Source of the DNA: A07HB70 sp964512675
Lineage (GTDB): Archaea; Halobacteriota; Halobacteria; Halobacteriales; Haloferacaceae
DNA length: 64,000 nt
NCBI GenBank assembly: GCA_964512675.1
Contig: CAZEJR010000006.1
Location: 1-64,000 of the forward strand
Direction of reading: 5' to 3'
Shown: positions 26,288-35,040 of the stretch, piece after piece
Numbering within the stretch: position 1 is the stretch's first letter
Layout: every line of letters starts with the position of its first letter
Made by a program: the position numbers and the translations under genes
Notes under the pieces: generated by a model
Told to the model about the DNA's origin: nothing
Databases searched by the model: none
What the model saw: the letters and a program-made list of their open reading frames with translations, nothing else

Positions 26288-27469
26288 TCAGTCGCCGCCG
26301 AACGCGCCGCCCGCCCGCCACTCGTCGAGCGTCGTCTGGTCGTCGGCGACGTCGGCGAACACGGACTCCGTGTGCTCGCCGAGGTCCGGCGCCGGCTCGC
26401 GCACGCCGACGTCGTCGTGGTCCGGGAAGTGGAACGGCTGGTTCGGGAGCAGGAGGCTCGTCCCGCGGTCCTCGACCCGGGCGAACAGCTCCCGCGCCTC
26501 GGCCTGCGGGTGGTCGACCACCTCGCTCACGTCGTTGAGCGGGCCGTTCGGAAAGTTCGCCTCGGTCAGGACCTCGGTCCAGTACGCCGTCGACTCCTCG
26601 GCCAGCCGGTCCTGGATCGTGCCGACGACCGCCTCGCGGTTCGCGGTGCGCTCGGCGTTCGTCCCGTACTCGCGGACGGACTCGCAGCCGACGGCGTCGA
26701 CGAACTCGTCCCAGCGGTCGTCGGATGGGACACCGAGCACGAGCTGGCCGTCCGCGGTGTCGAAGGGCTGGTACGGGACGATCGTCTGGTGGGTCGTGCC
26801 CTGCGTTCCCGGCACCTCGCCGGTGGCGTCGTACACCGTCGGGTACTCGTTCAGCAGCGCGACGATCGCGTCGAACAGCGAGACGTCGAACTCACCCCCG
26901 CTTCCCGTCCGCTCGGCCTCGCGGAGCCGCGCGAGCACCCCGACCGCCGCGAGGGTCCCCGCGGTCAGGTCGCCGATTGCCTGCCCCACCTTCACCGGGT
27001 CTCCGTCTTCTGGTCCGGTGAGCGACATGATCCCCGCCTCGGCCTGGAGGATGAGGTCGAGCCCGGGCTTCTCCCGCATCGGTCCGGTGGTGCCGTACCC
27101 CTTTATCGACGCGTAGACCAGCGCCGGATTCAGCGGCTCGAGGTCGGCGTACGCGAGCCCCAGGCGGTCGGCGACACCGTAGCCGAAGTTCTCGACGAAG
27201 ACGTCGGCCCCGGCGACCAGCTCCCGTGCCGCGGCCTGTCCGGCGTCGGTCTTCAGGTCGAGTTCGACCGAGCGCTTGTTGCGGTTGACAGCCGAGAAGT
27301 AGCCGGACTTGCCTTCGGGGCCGGGCCCCTGTGTCCGGGTCGGGTCGCCGACGCCCGGGCGCTCGATCTTCACCACGTCGGCGCCGAGGTCGGCGAGCAG
27401 GGCGGTACAGAACGGCGCGGCGCGGTGGACGGACAGTTCGACCACGTTCACGCCGTCAAGAAGCGTCAC
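26288..27469 (-). CDS. Family III (CaiB/BaiF) CoA-transferase
   Basis: 393 residues from GTG 27469. Its start overlaps the stop of the upstream crotonase gene by 4 nt (GTGA), so the two are translated together. Standard family features: LLDGVNVVELSVHRAAPFCTALLADLGADVV, VKIERPGVGDPTRTQGPG, NRNKRSVELDLKTDAG, SIKGYGTTGPM and the SLFDAI segment holding the catalytic Asp. It moves CoA from one acid to another. Coupling to the crotonase suggests the transferase makes or uses that protein's CoA ester. It is in the same direction as the synthetase after a 150-nt gap. Confidence 0.88.
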   Translation of the reverse strand: MTLLDGVNVVELSVHRAAPFCTALLADLGADVVKIERPGVGDPTRTQGPGPEGKSGYFSAVNRNKRSVELDLKTDAGQAAARELVAGADVFVENFGYGVADRLGLAYADLEPLNPALVYASIKGYGTTGPMREKPGLDLILQAEAGIMSLTGPEDGDPVKVGQAIGDLTAGTLAAVGVLARLREAERTGSGGEFDVSLFDAIVALLNEYPTVYDATGEVPGTQGTTHQTIVPYQPFDTADGQLVLGVPSDDRWDEFVDAVGCESVREYGTNAERTANREAVVGTIQDRLAEESTAYWTEVLTEANFPNGPLNDVSEVVDHPQAEARELFARVEDRGTSLLLPNQPFHFPDHDDVGVREPAPDLGEHTESVFADVADDQTTLDEWRAGGAFGGD

Positions 27470-28263
27470 TCGCCGTCCTCCCCGTCGACGAACTCGTCGA
27501 CAAGCCGCCGGCGTTCCTCGGTGTCGAACTGCTCCCACCAGGCCTCTGCCTCGTACTCGCGGGCCTCGGCCAAGCTGTCGGCCTCGGCAGCGTAGTTGAG
27601 GGCGTCTTTCGAGCGCTTGACGGCTTCGCGGCCGGTGTCCTGTATCGCCTCGACTGTTCCCGTCACCTGCTCGTCCAGCGCGTCGGTGTCCGCGACCACC
27701 CCGTTGACGAGCCCGGCGTCGGCGGCGGCGTCGGCGTCGACGAACCCCGCGGTGAAGACGACCTCCTTCGCCTTCGCCTCGCCCATCAGCTGGATCGCGC
27801 GGTACGTCGACCCGCCAGCGGGGATCTGCCCGATGTTCGCGACCGGGACGCCGAACGCCGAGTCCGCTGTCGCGTAGCGCAGGTCACAGAACATCGCGAG
27901 GATCAGTCCGCCGCCGACGGCGTAGCCGTCGATCTTGGCGATAACCGGCGCGTGGAGCTCCAGCGGCTGCTTGTAGATGTCGAAGAACAGCTCCTGTCGG
28001 TCGATCTGCCGCGGGTCGTGCTCCTCGCTCGGCCCGGCGTACTGCGTGATGTCCGCGCCCGCGGAGAACGCCTCCTCGCCCTCCCCTTCGACGACGACGG
28101 CGTCGACGTCGCGGTTCAACTGGAGCTCGGCGAACGCGCGCTGGAGATCGAGCATCACCTCCGTCGACAGCGCGTTCAGCTTCTCTGGCCGGTGGAACGT
28201 GATCGTCGCGACACCGCCGTCGACGTCGACGGTGATGCTCTCGTACGCGTCGTGGCTAACCAC
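27466..28263 (-). CDS. Crotonase-fold protein lacking both hydratase glutamates
   Basis: 265 residues from GTG 28263. Crotonase superfamily: HRPEKLNALSTEVMLDL, oxyanion-hole segment EAFSAGADITQYAG, then DGYAVGGGLILAMFCDLRYA and FGVPVANIGQIPAGGSTYR, and a typical C-terminal helix. In enoyl-CoA hydratase the catalytic glutamates lie in GGGCELAM and FGQPEI. The aligned positions here are Ile (about 121) and Val (about 141). It therefore probably does not hydrate enoyl-CoA by the standard mechanism; isomerase, decarboxylase or hydrolase chemistry is possible. First gene of a pair with the CoA-transferase that follows. Confidence 0.85.
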   Translation of the reverse strand: MVSHDAYESITVDVDGGVATITFHRPEKLNALSTEVMLDLQRAFAELQLNRDVDAVVVEGEGEEAFSAGADITQYAGPSEEHDPRQIDRQELFFDIYKQPLELHAPVIAKIDGYAVGGGLILAMFCDLRYATADSAFGVPVANIGQIPAGGSTYRAIQLMGEAKAKEVVFTAGFVDADAAADAGLVNGVVADTDALDEQVTGTVEAIQDTGREAVKRSKDALNYAAEADSLAEAREYEAEAWWEQFDTEERRRLVDEFVDGEDGE

Positions 28264-28442
28264 ACACCCCCCGTCCGGTGGTGTAACAATGACTCTGACG
28301 GGACGCCCGTGGCGTGCGGTTGCGGCCCTGTGGCTGGTCGGCGCCGCTCGCACCGCGCCGTCGACGCCGGTCCGTCTCCGCCGTGTCTGTCGTGACCCCT
28401 GCGGGCGGTGGATTCAGGTGCGTCGCCCGGGAGTGTCGGCGT

Positions 28443-29525
28443 ATGCGAGTCGACCCCGACCGACTGGAGGCGGCAGCCCGGACGCTGATAGCGACGACGG
28501 GCGCTCCGGAGTCGACGGCGGCGGCGGTGGCGGCGTCGCTCGTCGACGCGGACCTGCGCGGCCACGGCTCCCACGGCGTCATCCGGGTGCCGCTCTACGC
28601 CGAGAAGGCGGCAGCCGGCGCCGCCGACCCGACCGCGACCCCGACGGTGGCACACGACGGCGGCGCGACCGTCCGACTCGACGGTAACGACGCGTTCGGG
28701 CAGGTCGTCGGCCGCGAGGCCGTCTCGACGCTCTGTGAGCGCGCCGCCGACCACGGCGTCGCCGCCGTCGGCGTCCGCGACGCGACCCACCTGGGTCGGA
28801 TCGGCGAGTGGGGCGAGCGGGCGGCGGCGGCGGGGCTCTGCTTCGCCGCGTTCGTCAACTCCCAGAGCGGCGGCTACAACGTCGCGCCCGCCGGCAGCGC
28901 CGACCGCCTGCTCTCGACGAACCCGGTGTGCTTCGCCGTCCCGACGTTCGACGCGCTCGACCACGACGTGGTGCTCGACGTCGCGACGAGCCAGGTAGCC
29001 CACGGCAAGGTGCGCGAGAAGGCGTGGGTCGGGGAGTCGGCCCCTGAGGGCTGGGCCGTCACCGACACGGGTGAGCCATACACCGACGCCGCGGCGTTCG
29101 AGGCCGGCGAGACGGGTGCGCAGCTGCCGCTCGGCGGTGCCGTCTCCGGCTACAAGGGCACCGGACTGGCCGTCGTCGCGGAGCTGTTCGCGGGGCTGTT
29201 CGGCGACGGGCTCGTCGCCGGCGACCGGGACGGCGGTCGCTCCAGCAACGCCGCGCTGTTCGTCGCCGTCGACCCGCTCCGGTTCACCACCCGTGCCGGC
29301 GTCGAGCGCCGCGTCCGGACGCTCGCCGACCACCTCGCCGGTGCGGACTACGACGCCGGTCCGTCGCCCGGCGTCGCGGCCTGGGGCGACCGGTTCGTGC
29401 TGCCGGGCCGTCCCGAACACGAGACCGCGGCGCGACACCGCGCGGACGGCGTGCCGCTGGACGGCGACGTCGCCGACCGGCTGCGCGCGCTCGCAGCCGA
29501 GCGCGGCGTCGAGATCGGCCTTTAG
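28443..29525 (+). CDS. Ldh2-family malate/L-lactate-type NAD(P)-dependent dehydrogenase
   Basis: 360 residues from ATG 28443. Ldh2-family oxidoreductases reduce or oxidise 2-hydroxy/2-oxo acids (malate, sulfolactate, ureidoglycolate, 2,3-diketogulonate). Signatures: the catalytic His in RGHGSHGVIRVPLYAEK, GVAAVGVRDATHLGRIGEWGERAA, VNSQSGGYNVAPAGS, STNPVCFAVPTF, VLDVATSQVAHGKVREK and the GAVSGYKGTGLAVVAELFAG stretch. All appear intact, and length is normal (about 340-360). Substrate unknown. It shares its stop with the convergent PrpD gene (TTAG overlap). Confidence 0.87.
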   Translation: MRVDPDRLEAAARTLIATTGAPESTAAAVAASLVDADLRGHGSHGVIRVPLYAEKAAAGAADPTATPTVAHDGGATVRLDGNDAFGQVVGREAVSTLCERAADHGVAAVGVRDATHLGRIGEWGERAAAAGLCFAAFVNSQSGGYNVAPAGSADRLLSTNPVCFAVPTFDALDHDVVLDVATSQVAHGKVREKAWVGESAPEGWAVTDTGEPYTDAAAFEAGETGAQLPLGGAVSGYKGTGLAVVAELFAGLFGDGLVAGDRDGGRSSNAALFVAVDPLRFTTRAGVERRVRTLADHLAGADYDAGPSPGVAAWGDRFVLPGRPEHETAARHRADGVPLDGDVADRLRALAAERGVEIGL

Positions 29526-30928
29526 TCTGCCGCCGGCGCTGTCGTCCGCGTCGCCCGGAGCGCCCGCGTCAGGTCGGCTACCGACCCGCCCTCGCCGAGG
29601 CGTCGGACGGCGTCGGCGAGGTCAGCCGCGGCTCCGTCTGGAGTGTCTGCGGCGGCGAGGAGGTCGTCGAACTTCGCCTCTACCGCCGGCCAGTCGAGCG
29701 GATCCTCCGGTTCGCCGCGGGCGACCTCGACGGTCCGCTCCAGCCGCCGCTCGCCCGTCTCGACGACGACCCGTGCGGCCCACCGCTCCGGGAACAGGTC
29801 GCCGACGGCGTCGGTGGTCACCACCTCCGTCGCGTCCATCAGCGCCCGGAGCGCCGGGTCCGCGAGGTCGTCCTGTGCGCCGAGGAACGCGGTCAGACCC
29901 GCCCGCCCGCGGTCGAGCGCGAGTGCAACGCCGAACGGCATCGAGAACTGGCAGTCGACGAAGTTCGCGGGCCGACGCTTTCGTCCGATCGGCTCGCCGG
30001 TCAGGCGCACCCCGGGCCGTGGCAGGTCGACCGTCACGGCCGTCACGTCCGCCGGGTCGACCTCGTCCGCGACGTCGACGAGGGCGTCGAGCGCGGGGTG
30101 GGTGTAGCGACAGCAGGGGTACGGCTTGAGCGCCGTCTCCTCGACCGCGGAGCGCTCGCCGACGTCGCGAACGGCGTCGGGGTCGGCGTCTGCCGAGTAG
30201 CCCCGGAAGAAGCCGTCTGTGCCCGCCAGCGGGTCGGCGGCGCCCTCGAACCCTGCGCCGGCGAGCGTCGCGGCCTCGACGCCGCGGCGCGCCGCCAGCC
30301 CGGGGTGGAGCCGCTTGTTCCACGCCCCGTTCGCGAGGAACTGGAGCGACCCGGCGGCCTGTGACCCGGCGACCCCGACGGCGTCGCGGAGCGCCTCGCG
30401 GTCCAGCCCCGCCGCCACGCCCGCGGCGACGGCTGCGCCGAAGGTGCCACACGTCGCCGTGACGTGGAAGCCACGCTCGTAGTGGGCGTCGGGGTTCACC
30501 GCGCGTCCGACGGCACAGGTCACGTCGTAGCCGACCGTGACGGCTTCGAGCAGCTGCCGGGCGTCGGCGCCCTCCCGCTCCGCGACGGCGAGTGCGGCGG
30601 GCACGACCGGCGCGCCGGGGTGGAGCGACGACTCGCGGTGGGTGTCGTCGAAGTCGAGGCTGTGGGCCAGCGCACCGTTTACGAGCGCGGCGTCGGCGGC
30701 GGGCCGGCGGCGACCCGTGGCGGTCGTCGCCTCCTCGCCGCCGCCGGCCAGCCGCTCGGTCGCGTCGAGGATCGACCCGCTCGACGCGGCGACCTCGCGC
30801 GCGCCGACGACGATGCCGAGCAGGTCGAGCACGTGCCGACGCAGTCGGTCCCGCGTCGCCGCCTCCAGGTCGGCGTAGTCGACGGCGAGCGCGTGGTCGA
30901 CGAGCACCTCTGTGGGTGTCGATGACAT
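29522..30928 (-). CDS. MmgE/PrpD family protein (first of three)
   Basis: 468 residues. MmgE/PrpD enzymes include 2-methylcitrate dehydratase and cis-aconitate decarboxylase. Visible: LRRHVLDLLGIVVGA, VNGALAHSLDFDDTH, SSLHPGAPVVPAALAVAE, HVTATCGTFGAAVAAG, LHPGLAARRGVEAATLAGAGFEG and KPYPCCRYTHPALDAL, the family's substrate-pocket blocks. A TATA-like GATTATTGCC on the minus strand about 27 nt upstream fits leaderless transcription. Which acid it handles is not decidable from sequence. The next upstream gene in the same direction is the thioesterase at 30966. Confidence 0.87.
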   Translation of the reverse strand: MSSTPTEVLVDHALAVDYADLEAATRDRLRRHVLDLLGIVVGAREVAASSGSILDATERLAGGGEEATTATGRRRPAADAALVNGALAHSLDFDDTHRESSLHPGAPVVPAALAVAEREGADARQLLEAVTVGYDVTCAVGRAVNPDAHYERGFHVTATCGTFGAAVAAGVAAGLDREALRDAVGVAGSQAAGSLQFLANGAWNKRLHPGLAARRGVEAATLAGAGFEGAADPLAGTDGFFRGYSADADPDAVRDVGERSAVEETALKPYPCCRYTHPALDALVDVADEVDPADVTAVTVDLPRPGVRLTGEPIGRKRRPANFVDCQFSMPFGVALALDRGRAGLTAFLGAQDDLADPALRALMDATEVVTTDAVGDLFPERWAARVVVETGERRLERTVEVARGEPEDPLDWPAVEAKFDDLLAAADTPDGAAADLADAVRRLGEGGSVADLTRALRATRTTAPAAD

Positions 30929-30965
30929 GGGCCCTACTGGACCGGCGTGGGCAATAATCGTTCGG

Positions 30966-31400
30966 TTACTCCGCGCCGTCCGTACGGTCCGCTCGGCGCG
31001 TGGCGATCCGCTCGCGCCACGCGTCCGGGACGCGCCGTGCGTCGCCGTCGTCGTCGACGGCGACCTGCACCGTCCGACCGGTCGCGGCGAGGGTGCCGTC
31101 CGCCCGGACGCCGTAGCGCGTCGGGAGGCTCGACCGTCCGGGGTCGTCGACGACGAGGGTCACCGCCACGTCCGTCCCCCACTCGACGGGCCGCCGGTAG
31201 TCGATCCGCTGTGTGACGAGGACGGTCCGGACGGCGTCGAGACGCTCGCCTACCACCGCGGCGAAGAAGTCCGCCCGCGCCTGCTCGAGGTAGGAGGCGT
31301 AGACGGCGTTGTTGACGTGGCCCATCGAGTCGACGTCGCGGAAGCGCACCTGTACCGACGTCCGGAACGCCCCCTCGCCCGGCGGGTCGATGTCGTCCAT
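30966..31400 (-). CDS. Hot-dog acyl-CoA thioesterase (4HBT/FadM-like)
   Basis: 144 residues from ATG 31400 (MDDIDPPGEGAFRTSVQVRFRD). Single hot-dog domain with the 4HBT signature VRFRDVDSMGHVNNAVYASYLEQARADF, including the catalytic Asp in RDVD and the N-A-x-Y-x-x-YLE helix. Hydrolyses acyl-CoA to the acid and CoA. Length is typical (130-150). It starts 61 nt from the divergent hydroxyacyl-CoA dehydrogenase and lies directly upstream of the PrpD gene, so it could recycle CoA in the pathway encoded here. Confidence 0.87.
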   Translation of the reverse strand: MDDIDPPGEGAFRTSVQVRFRDVDSMGHVNNAVYASYLEQARADFFAAVVGERLDAVRTVLVTQRIDYRRPVEWGTDVAVTLVVDDPGRSSLPTRYGVRADGTLAATGRTVQVAVDDDGDARRVPDAWRERIATRRADRTDGAE

Positions 31401-31460
31401 ACGCCGACCGCGTGCTAAATCCGCCGCCGGACTTACTACGCCGGGGCGTCCCTCCGGTGT

Positions 31461-32429
31461 GTGCCAGAGACACTCGACGGGCCTATCGCCGTCGTCGGCG
31501 CGGGGACGATGGGCTCCGGCCTCGCCGTCCAGTTCGCCCGCCACGGCGCGCGGGTCGCACTCGCCGACCACCGCGAGGCGAACCTCGACGACGCCCGCGC
31601 GGCGGTCCGGGACGCGACCGCGTTCCTCGACGACCACGGCCTCCTCGCTCCGGACCCCGGCGCTGTCCGCGACCGGGTCGACTACACCCTCGACCTCGCC
31701 GGCGCCTGTGCGAGCGCCGACTTCGTTCTCGAGTCCGTGTCGGAGGACGTCGAGACGAAGGCCACGGTGTTCGCGACGGCTGCCGCGGCGACGGAGGACG
31801 CCGTCCTCGCGACGAACACCTCGAGCCTCGCCGTCACGGAGATCGCAGACCGGGTGTCCGACCACGCCGACCGCGTCGTCGGCTGTCACTGGTGGAATCC
31901 GCCCTACCTCCTGCCGACGGTGGAGGTGGTGGCGGGCGCGGAGACGAGCACCGAGACGGTCGAGCGGACCGCCGCGGTCGTCGAGGCGGTCGACCGCGAG
32001 CCGATCCGGGTGCGGCGCGACGTCCCCGGCTTCGTCTGGAACCGGGTCCAGTTCGCCGTTCTCCGGGAGTGTGCACACATCGTCGAGACGGGCGTGGCGA
32101 GCCCCGCGGACGTCGACCGGGCGGTACGGGACGGCTACGCGCTCCGGACCGCCGCAGTCGGCCCGTTCGAGACGGTCGACCTCTCCTCGCTCTCGCTGTT
32201 TCGCACCATCGCCGCAGGCATCTACCCCTCGCTCTCGGACGCGGACGAGCCCGGACCCGCCTTCGACGACCGCATCGAGGCGGGCCGGGACGGCGTCGCC
32301 GCGGGCGCGGGCTTTCACGACTACGCGGAGAGTGCCGGCGAGGCGGTGCGCCGGCGCGACGAGCGCGTGGCCGCGCTCCGCGCGGCACAGGAGGCGACGC
32401 GGGGCCGGGAGGACGCGACCCCGACGTAG
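31461..32429 (+). CDS. 3-Hydroxyacyl-CoA dehydrogenase (HAD/HBDH type)
   Basis: 322 residues from GTG 31461. NAD-binding domain: IAVVGAGTMGSGLAVQFARHG (residues 9-29), then DFVLESVSEDVETK and ATNTSSLAV. The catalytic His-Glu pair is at CHWWNPPYLLPTVEVVAG (His and the later Glu of VEVV). The C-terminal dimer domain begins VPGFVWNRVQFAVLRECAHIVETGVAS. HWWNP instead of the common HFFNP resembles L-carnitine or 3-hydroxybutyryl dehydrogenases of this fold. A TATA-like CTTACTAC lies 28 nt upstream. Oxidises a 3-hydroxyacyl-CoA or a 3-hydroxy acid. Confidence 0.88.
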   Translation: MPETLDGPIAVVGAGTMGSGLAVQFARHGARVALADHREANLDDARAAVRDATAFLDDHGLLAPDPGAVRDRVDYTLDLAGACASADFVLESVSEDVETKATVFATAAAATEDAVLATNTSSLAVTEIADRVSDHADRVVGCHWWNPPYLLPTVEVVAGAETSTETVERTAAVVEAVDREPIRVRRDVPGFVWNRVQFAVLRECAHIVETGVASPADVDRAVRDGYALRTAAVGPFETVDLSSLSLFRTIAAGIYPSLSDADEPGPAFDDRIEAGRDGVAAGAGFHDYAESAGEAVRRRDERVAALRAAQEATRGREDATPT

Positions 32430-32561
32430 CCCGTTCGCCGTCGACCCGGCGCGATACACCACGTCCCGACGGCTCGGCCGGTCGGCGGCGCGCCCGCGTC
32501 TCGGCCCGACTCGCGACCGGGTCGAGCGGGCGACGACAGGACCCCGCGGCGGGCCCTCTGC

Positions 32562-33692
32562 TTAGAGGAGCCGGCTCGCAAGCACCGACCGCTGGACGTC
32601 GCTCGTCCCGCCCGCGACGGTCGCAGAGAGCCCCTCTCGCCAGTACCGGCCGACGTCGGCGTCTGCGTGGAGCGCCGTCCCGCCGAGCGTGCGGGTCGCG
32701 GCTGCCGCCGCCGCCCGGAGCGTCTCGCCCGCGACGAGTTTCGCCCGCGCCGCGTCGGCCCGCGTCGCGCTCCCGTCGTCCAGCCGCGAGGCGGCCCGGG
32801 CGGCGTGGAGGCGCGCGCCCTCGACGGCGGCGTCGGCGTCGACGAGCCGGTGCGAGACGGCCTGGAAGTCGCCGACCGGCTGGCCGAACCGCTCGCGCTC
32901 GCCCGCCGCCGCCAGCCCGCGGTCGACTGCCTCGCGCGCCGTCCCGGCCATCGCCGCGGCCATGTAGACGTGTTCGACCTGCAGGTGGTCGCCGAGCACC
33001 GACCAGCCCGCGCCCTCGGCGCCGACGCGGTTCTCGACGGGGACGCGCGCGCCGTCGAACGAGAGCCGGTAGGTGCCGGTGGCCTTTCGCGCGACGAGGT
33101 CCATCCGCTCGACGTCGACGCCCGGCGCGTCGACCGGGACGAGCAGGCAGGACAGTCCCTCGCGGCGCTCGCGATCCGGGTCGGTACGGACGTACGCGGC
33201 GACGAGGGTGCCGGGCGCGCCGGCGCCGGACTGATAGATCTTCTCGCCGTCGACGACGTACACGTCGCCGTCTCGGCGTGCGGTCGTCGCGAGACCGGCG
33301 GCGTCGCTCCCGCTCTCCGGCTCCGTGAGGCCGATGCTGAACCGGCAGTCGCCGGCGACGACGCCCGGCAGGACCCGCTCGCGCTGGGCCTCGGTGCCGT
33401 GTTCGACGAGCGTGAGCGCCCCCGTCGCCGTCAGGAGGACCGGCATCGCGAAGTCGTAGCCGTACCTGGCCAGCTCCTCCAGCGCCACCACGGTCGCTGC
33501 GTGGCTCCACCCCGGGCCGCCCTCCGCCTCGGGCAGCGGCGGCGGCATCCAGCCCCGGTCGACGACGGCGTCGTACAGGTCGTGGGGGTAGTCGCGCTCG
33601 CGGTAACACCGCCGGAAGTAGTCGACGCCGAGCTCGCCGACCAGCCCGCGGACGGCGGCTCGCCGCTCGTCGTGGTCCTCGACGACGCGCAT
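32562..33692 (-). CDS. Acyl-CoA dehydrogenase
   Basis: 376 residues. Features: N-terminal helical domain (RAAVRGLVGELGVDYFRRCYRERDYPHDLYDAVVDRG), FSIGLTEPESGSDAAGL (FAD/substrate loop), EKIYQSGAGAPGTLVAAYVRT, a YRLSFDGARVPVENRVG segment and the C-terminal VAGGTSDVQRSVLASRLL. The last segment is the xGGTSDIQR variant in which the Glu of medium-chain enzymes is absent. Follows the MFS gene in the same direction after 24 nt, so they are likely co-transcribed: transporter plus first oxidation step for an imported acid. Confidence 0.88.
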   Translation of the reverse strand: MRVVEDHDERRAAVRGLVGELGVDYFRRCYRERDYPHDLYDAVVDRGWMPPPLPEAEGGPGWSHAATVVALEELARYGYDFAMPVLLTATGALTLVEHGTEAQRERVLPGVVAGDCRFSIGLTEPESGSDAAGLATTARRDGDVYVVDGEKIYQSGAGAPGTLVAAYVRTDPDRERREGLSCLLVPVDAPGVDVERMDLVARKATGTYRLSFDGARVPVENRVGAEGAGWSVLGDHLQVEHVYMAAAMAGTAREAVDRGLAAAGERERFGQPVGDFQAVSHRLVDADAAVEGARLHAARAASRLDDGSATRADAARAKLVAGETLRAAAAAATRTLGGTALHADADVGRYWREGLSATVAGGTSDVQRSVLASRLL

Positions 33693-33716
33693 GGCGGAGC
33701 CGCGTCCCCCGGCGGC

Positions 33717-34937
33717 TTAGTCCTTCGCGCCGCGGGCCAGGACGGCGACGACGACGGCGGCGGCCGTGAGGAGCCCGACGACGCCCGTGAACGCGACGAC
33801 GTAGCCGGCCCGGTCGGCGACGAAGCCGACGTACGTCGGCCCGAGCGCCCCGACGCCGATGTAGGTCGTCCGCGCGAAGCCGAGGTCGGCGCCCATTGAC
33901 GTGTCGGGGAACGTGTCCATCAGGAACGACTGCATCACCGGAGGGAAGCTCATCAGCCCCGCGGCGTACAGCACCGTCGCCCCGAGGACGAGCGCGCGCC
34001 CCTCCGCGAGGAGCAGGCCGGTGAGCGCAAGCGCGCCGAAGCCGATCCCCGCGCTCGCGACGCGGGGCTTGCCGTGCCTGTCGCCGAGGCGCCCGGAGAC
34101 GGGCTTTACCGCGGCGCCGACGACGAACAGCGCGGCGAACCCCCCGGAGGCCAGCGCCGGCGAGAGCCCCTTCGCCTCGCGGAGAAAGAGCGGGAGGAAC
34201 CCGGTGCTGGCCTGCCACGCGAACGCGAACCCGCAGTACGCGAGCACCAGCACCCCGACCCGGCGGTCGCCCGAGAGCCGTCCCGCCGCGCCACGGACGT
34301 CGAGGTCGACACGCCGGACCTCGTACGGCTCCCGCGAGAGGTAGTGGAGGCCGACGGCGACGCCGACGAGGGTCGCCGCGACGGGGAGAAACGGCGTCTG
34401 CCAGACCGTCGTCGCGACGACGACGACGGCGACACCGGCGGCGGCGGCCCCACCGACGTCGCCGGAGGCGGTGTGGACGCCGAACGCCGCGGCCCGCTTC
34501 GCCTCGAACCGGTCGGAGACGAGCGCGCGCGCCGCCGTCGGGAACAGCCCGACGCCGACGCCGACGACCGCACAGGCGACGAGGAAGACGGGGTAGACGA
34601 CAGCCGTCGAGAGCAGGGCGTAGCCCCCGGCGGCGAGGAGGAGCGCACCGACGAGCAGCGCCCGCCGCGAGAGCTGGTCGGAGAGCCGCCCGCTCGGGTA
34701 CTGGAGCAGGGCGTAGACGCCCCAGAGCGTCGTGAGCGCCACGCCCGCCTCTGCTGCGGTGATGCTCAGGTCCCCGATGACCTCCGGCAGGAGTGGCGGG
34801 AGGAGGAGCCGTCCGCCCTGGACGACGAACCAGCCGAACGAGACGAGGAGGAGGAGCCGCCCGCCGTGTCCGGTCACGAGGCTCTCCTCCGGCTCCGGCT
34901 CCGCTCCGACCCGCGCCTCCGCCGTTCGGTCCGGCAC
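33717..34937 (-). CDS. MFS transporter
   Basis: 406 residues from a GTG start, about 12 TM helices. The MFS loop 2-3 motif appears as QYPSGRLSDQLSRRALLVGALLL, with a second-half counterpart PVSGRLGDRHGKPRVASAG; two six-helix halves with a basic central loop (LSREPYEVRRVDLD) are clear. A TATA-like GGTTAAACC on the minus strand lies about 26 nt upstream. Substrate unknown; the acyl-CoA dehydrogenase downstream and CoA-transferase upstream suggest an organic acid, by context only. Confidence 0.87.
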   Translation of the reverse strand: MPDRTAEARVGAEPEPEESLVTGHGGRLLLLVSFGWFVVQGGRLLLPPLLPEVIGDLSITAAEAGVALTTLWGVYALLQYPSGRLSDQLSRRALLVGALLLAAGGYALLSTAVVYPVFLVACAVVGVGVGLFPTAARALVSDRFEAKRAAAFGVHTASGDVGGAAAAGVAVVVVATTVWQTPFLPVAATLVGVAVGLHYLSREPYEVRRVDLDVRGAAGRLSGDRRVGVLVLAYCGFAFAWQASTGFLPLFLREAKGLSPALASGGFAALFVVGAAVKPVSGRLGDRHGKPRVASAGIGFGALALTGLLLAEGRALVLGATVLYAAGLMSFPPVMQSFLMDTFPDTSMGADLGFARTTYIGVGALGPTYVGFVADRAGYVVAFTGVVGLLTAAAVVVAVLARGAKD

Positions 34938-35040
34938 GCACTCACGCTATCCTACGCCCGGTTTAACCGACCGGAGCCGGTGATTCCAGCCGGAGCCGTC
35001 CGACGGGTACGCTTTTCAGGACGGCCCCCGCCGACCCGGT

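Noticed and set aside
31834..34941. 1035-codon minus-strand open frame
   Set aside because: It is a shadow frame of the acyl-CoA dehydrogenase and MFS genes, which read properly in other frames of the same strand.
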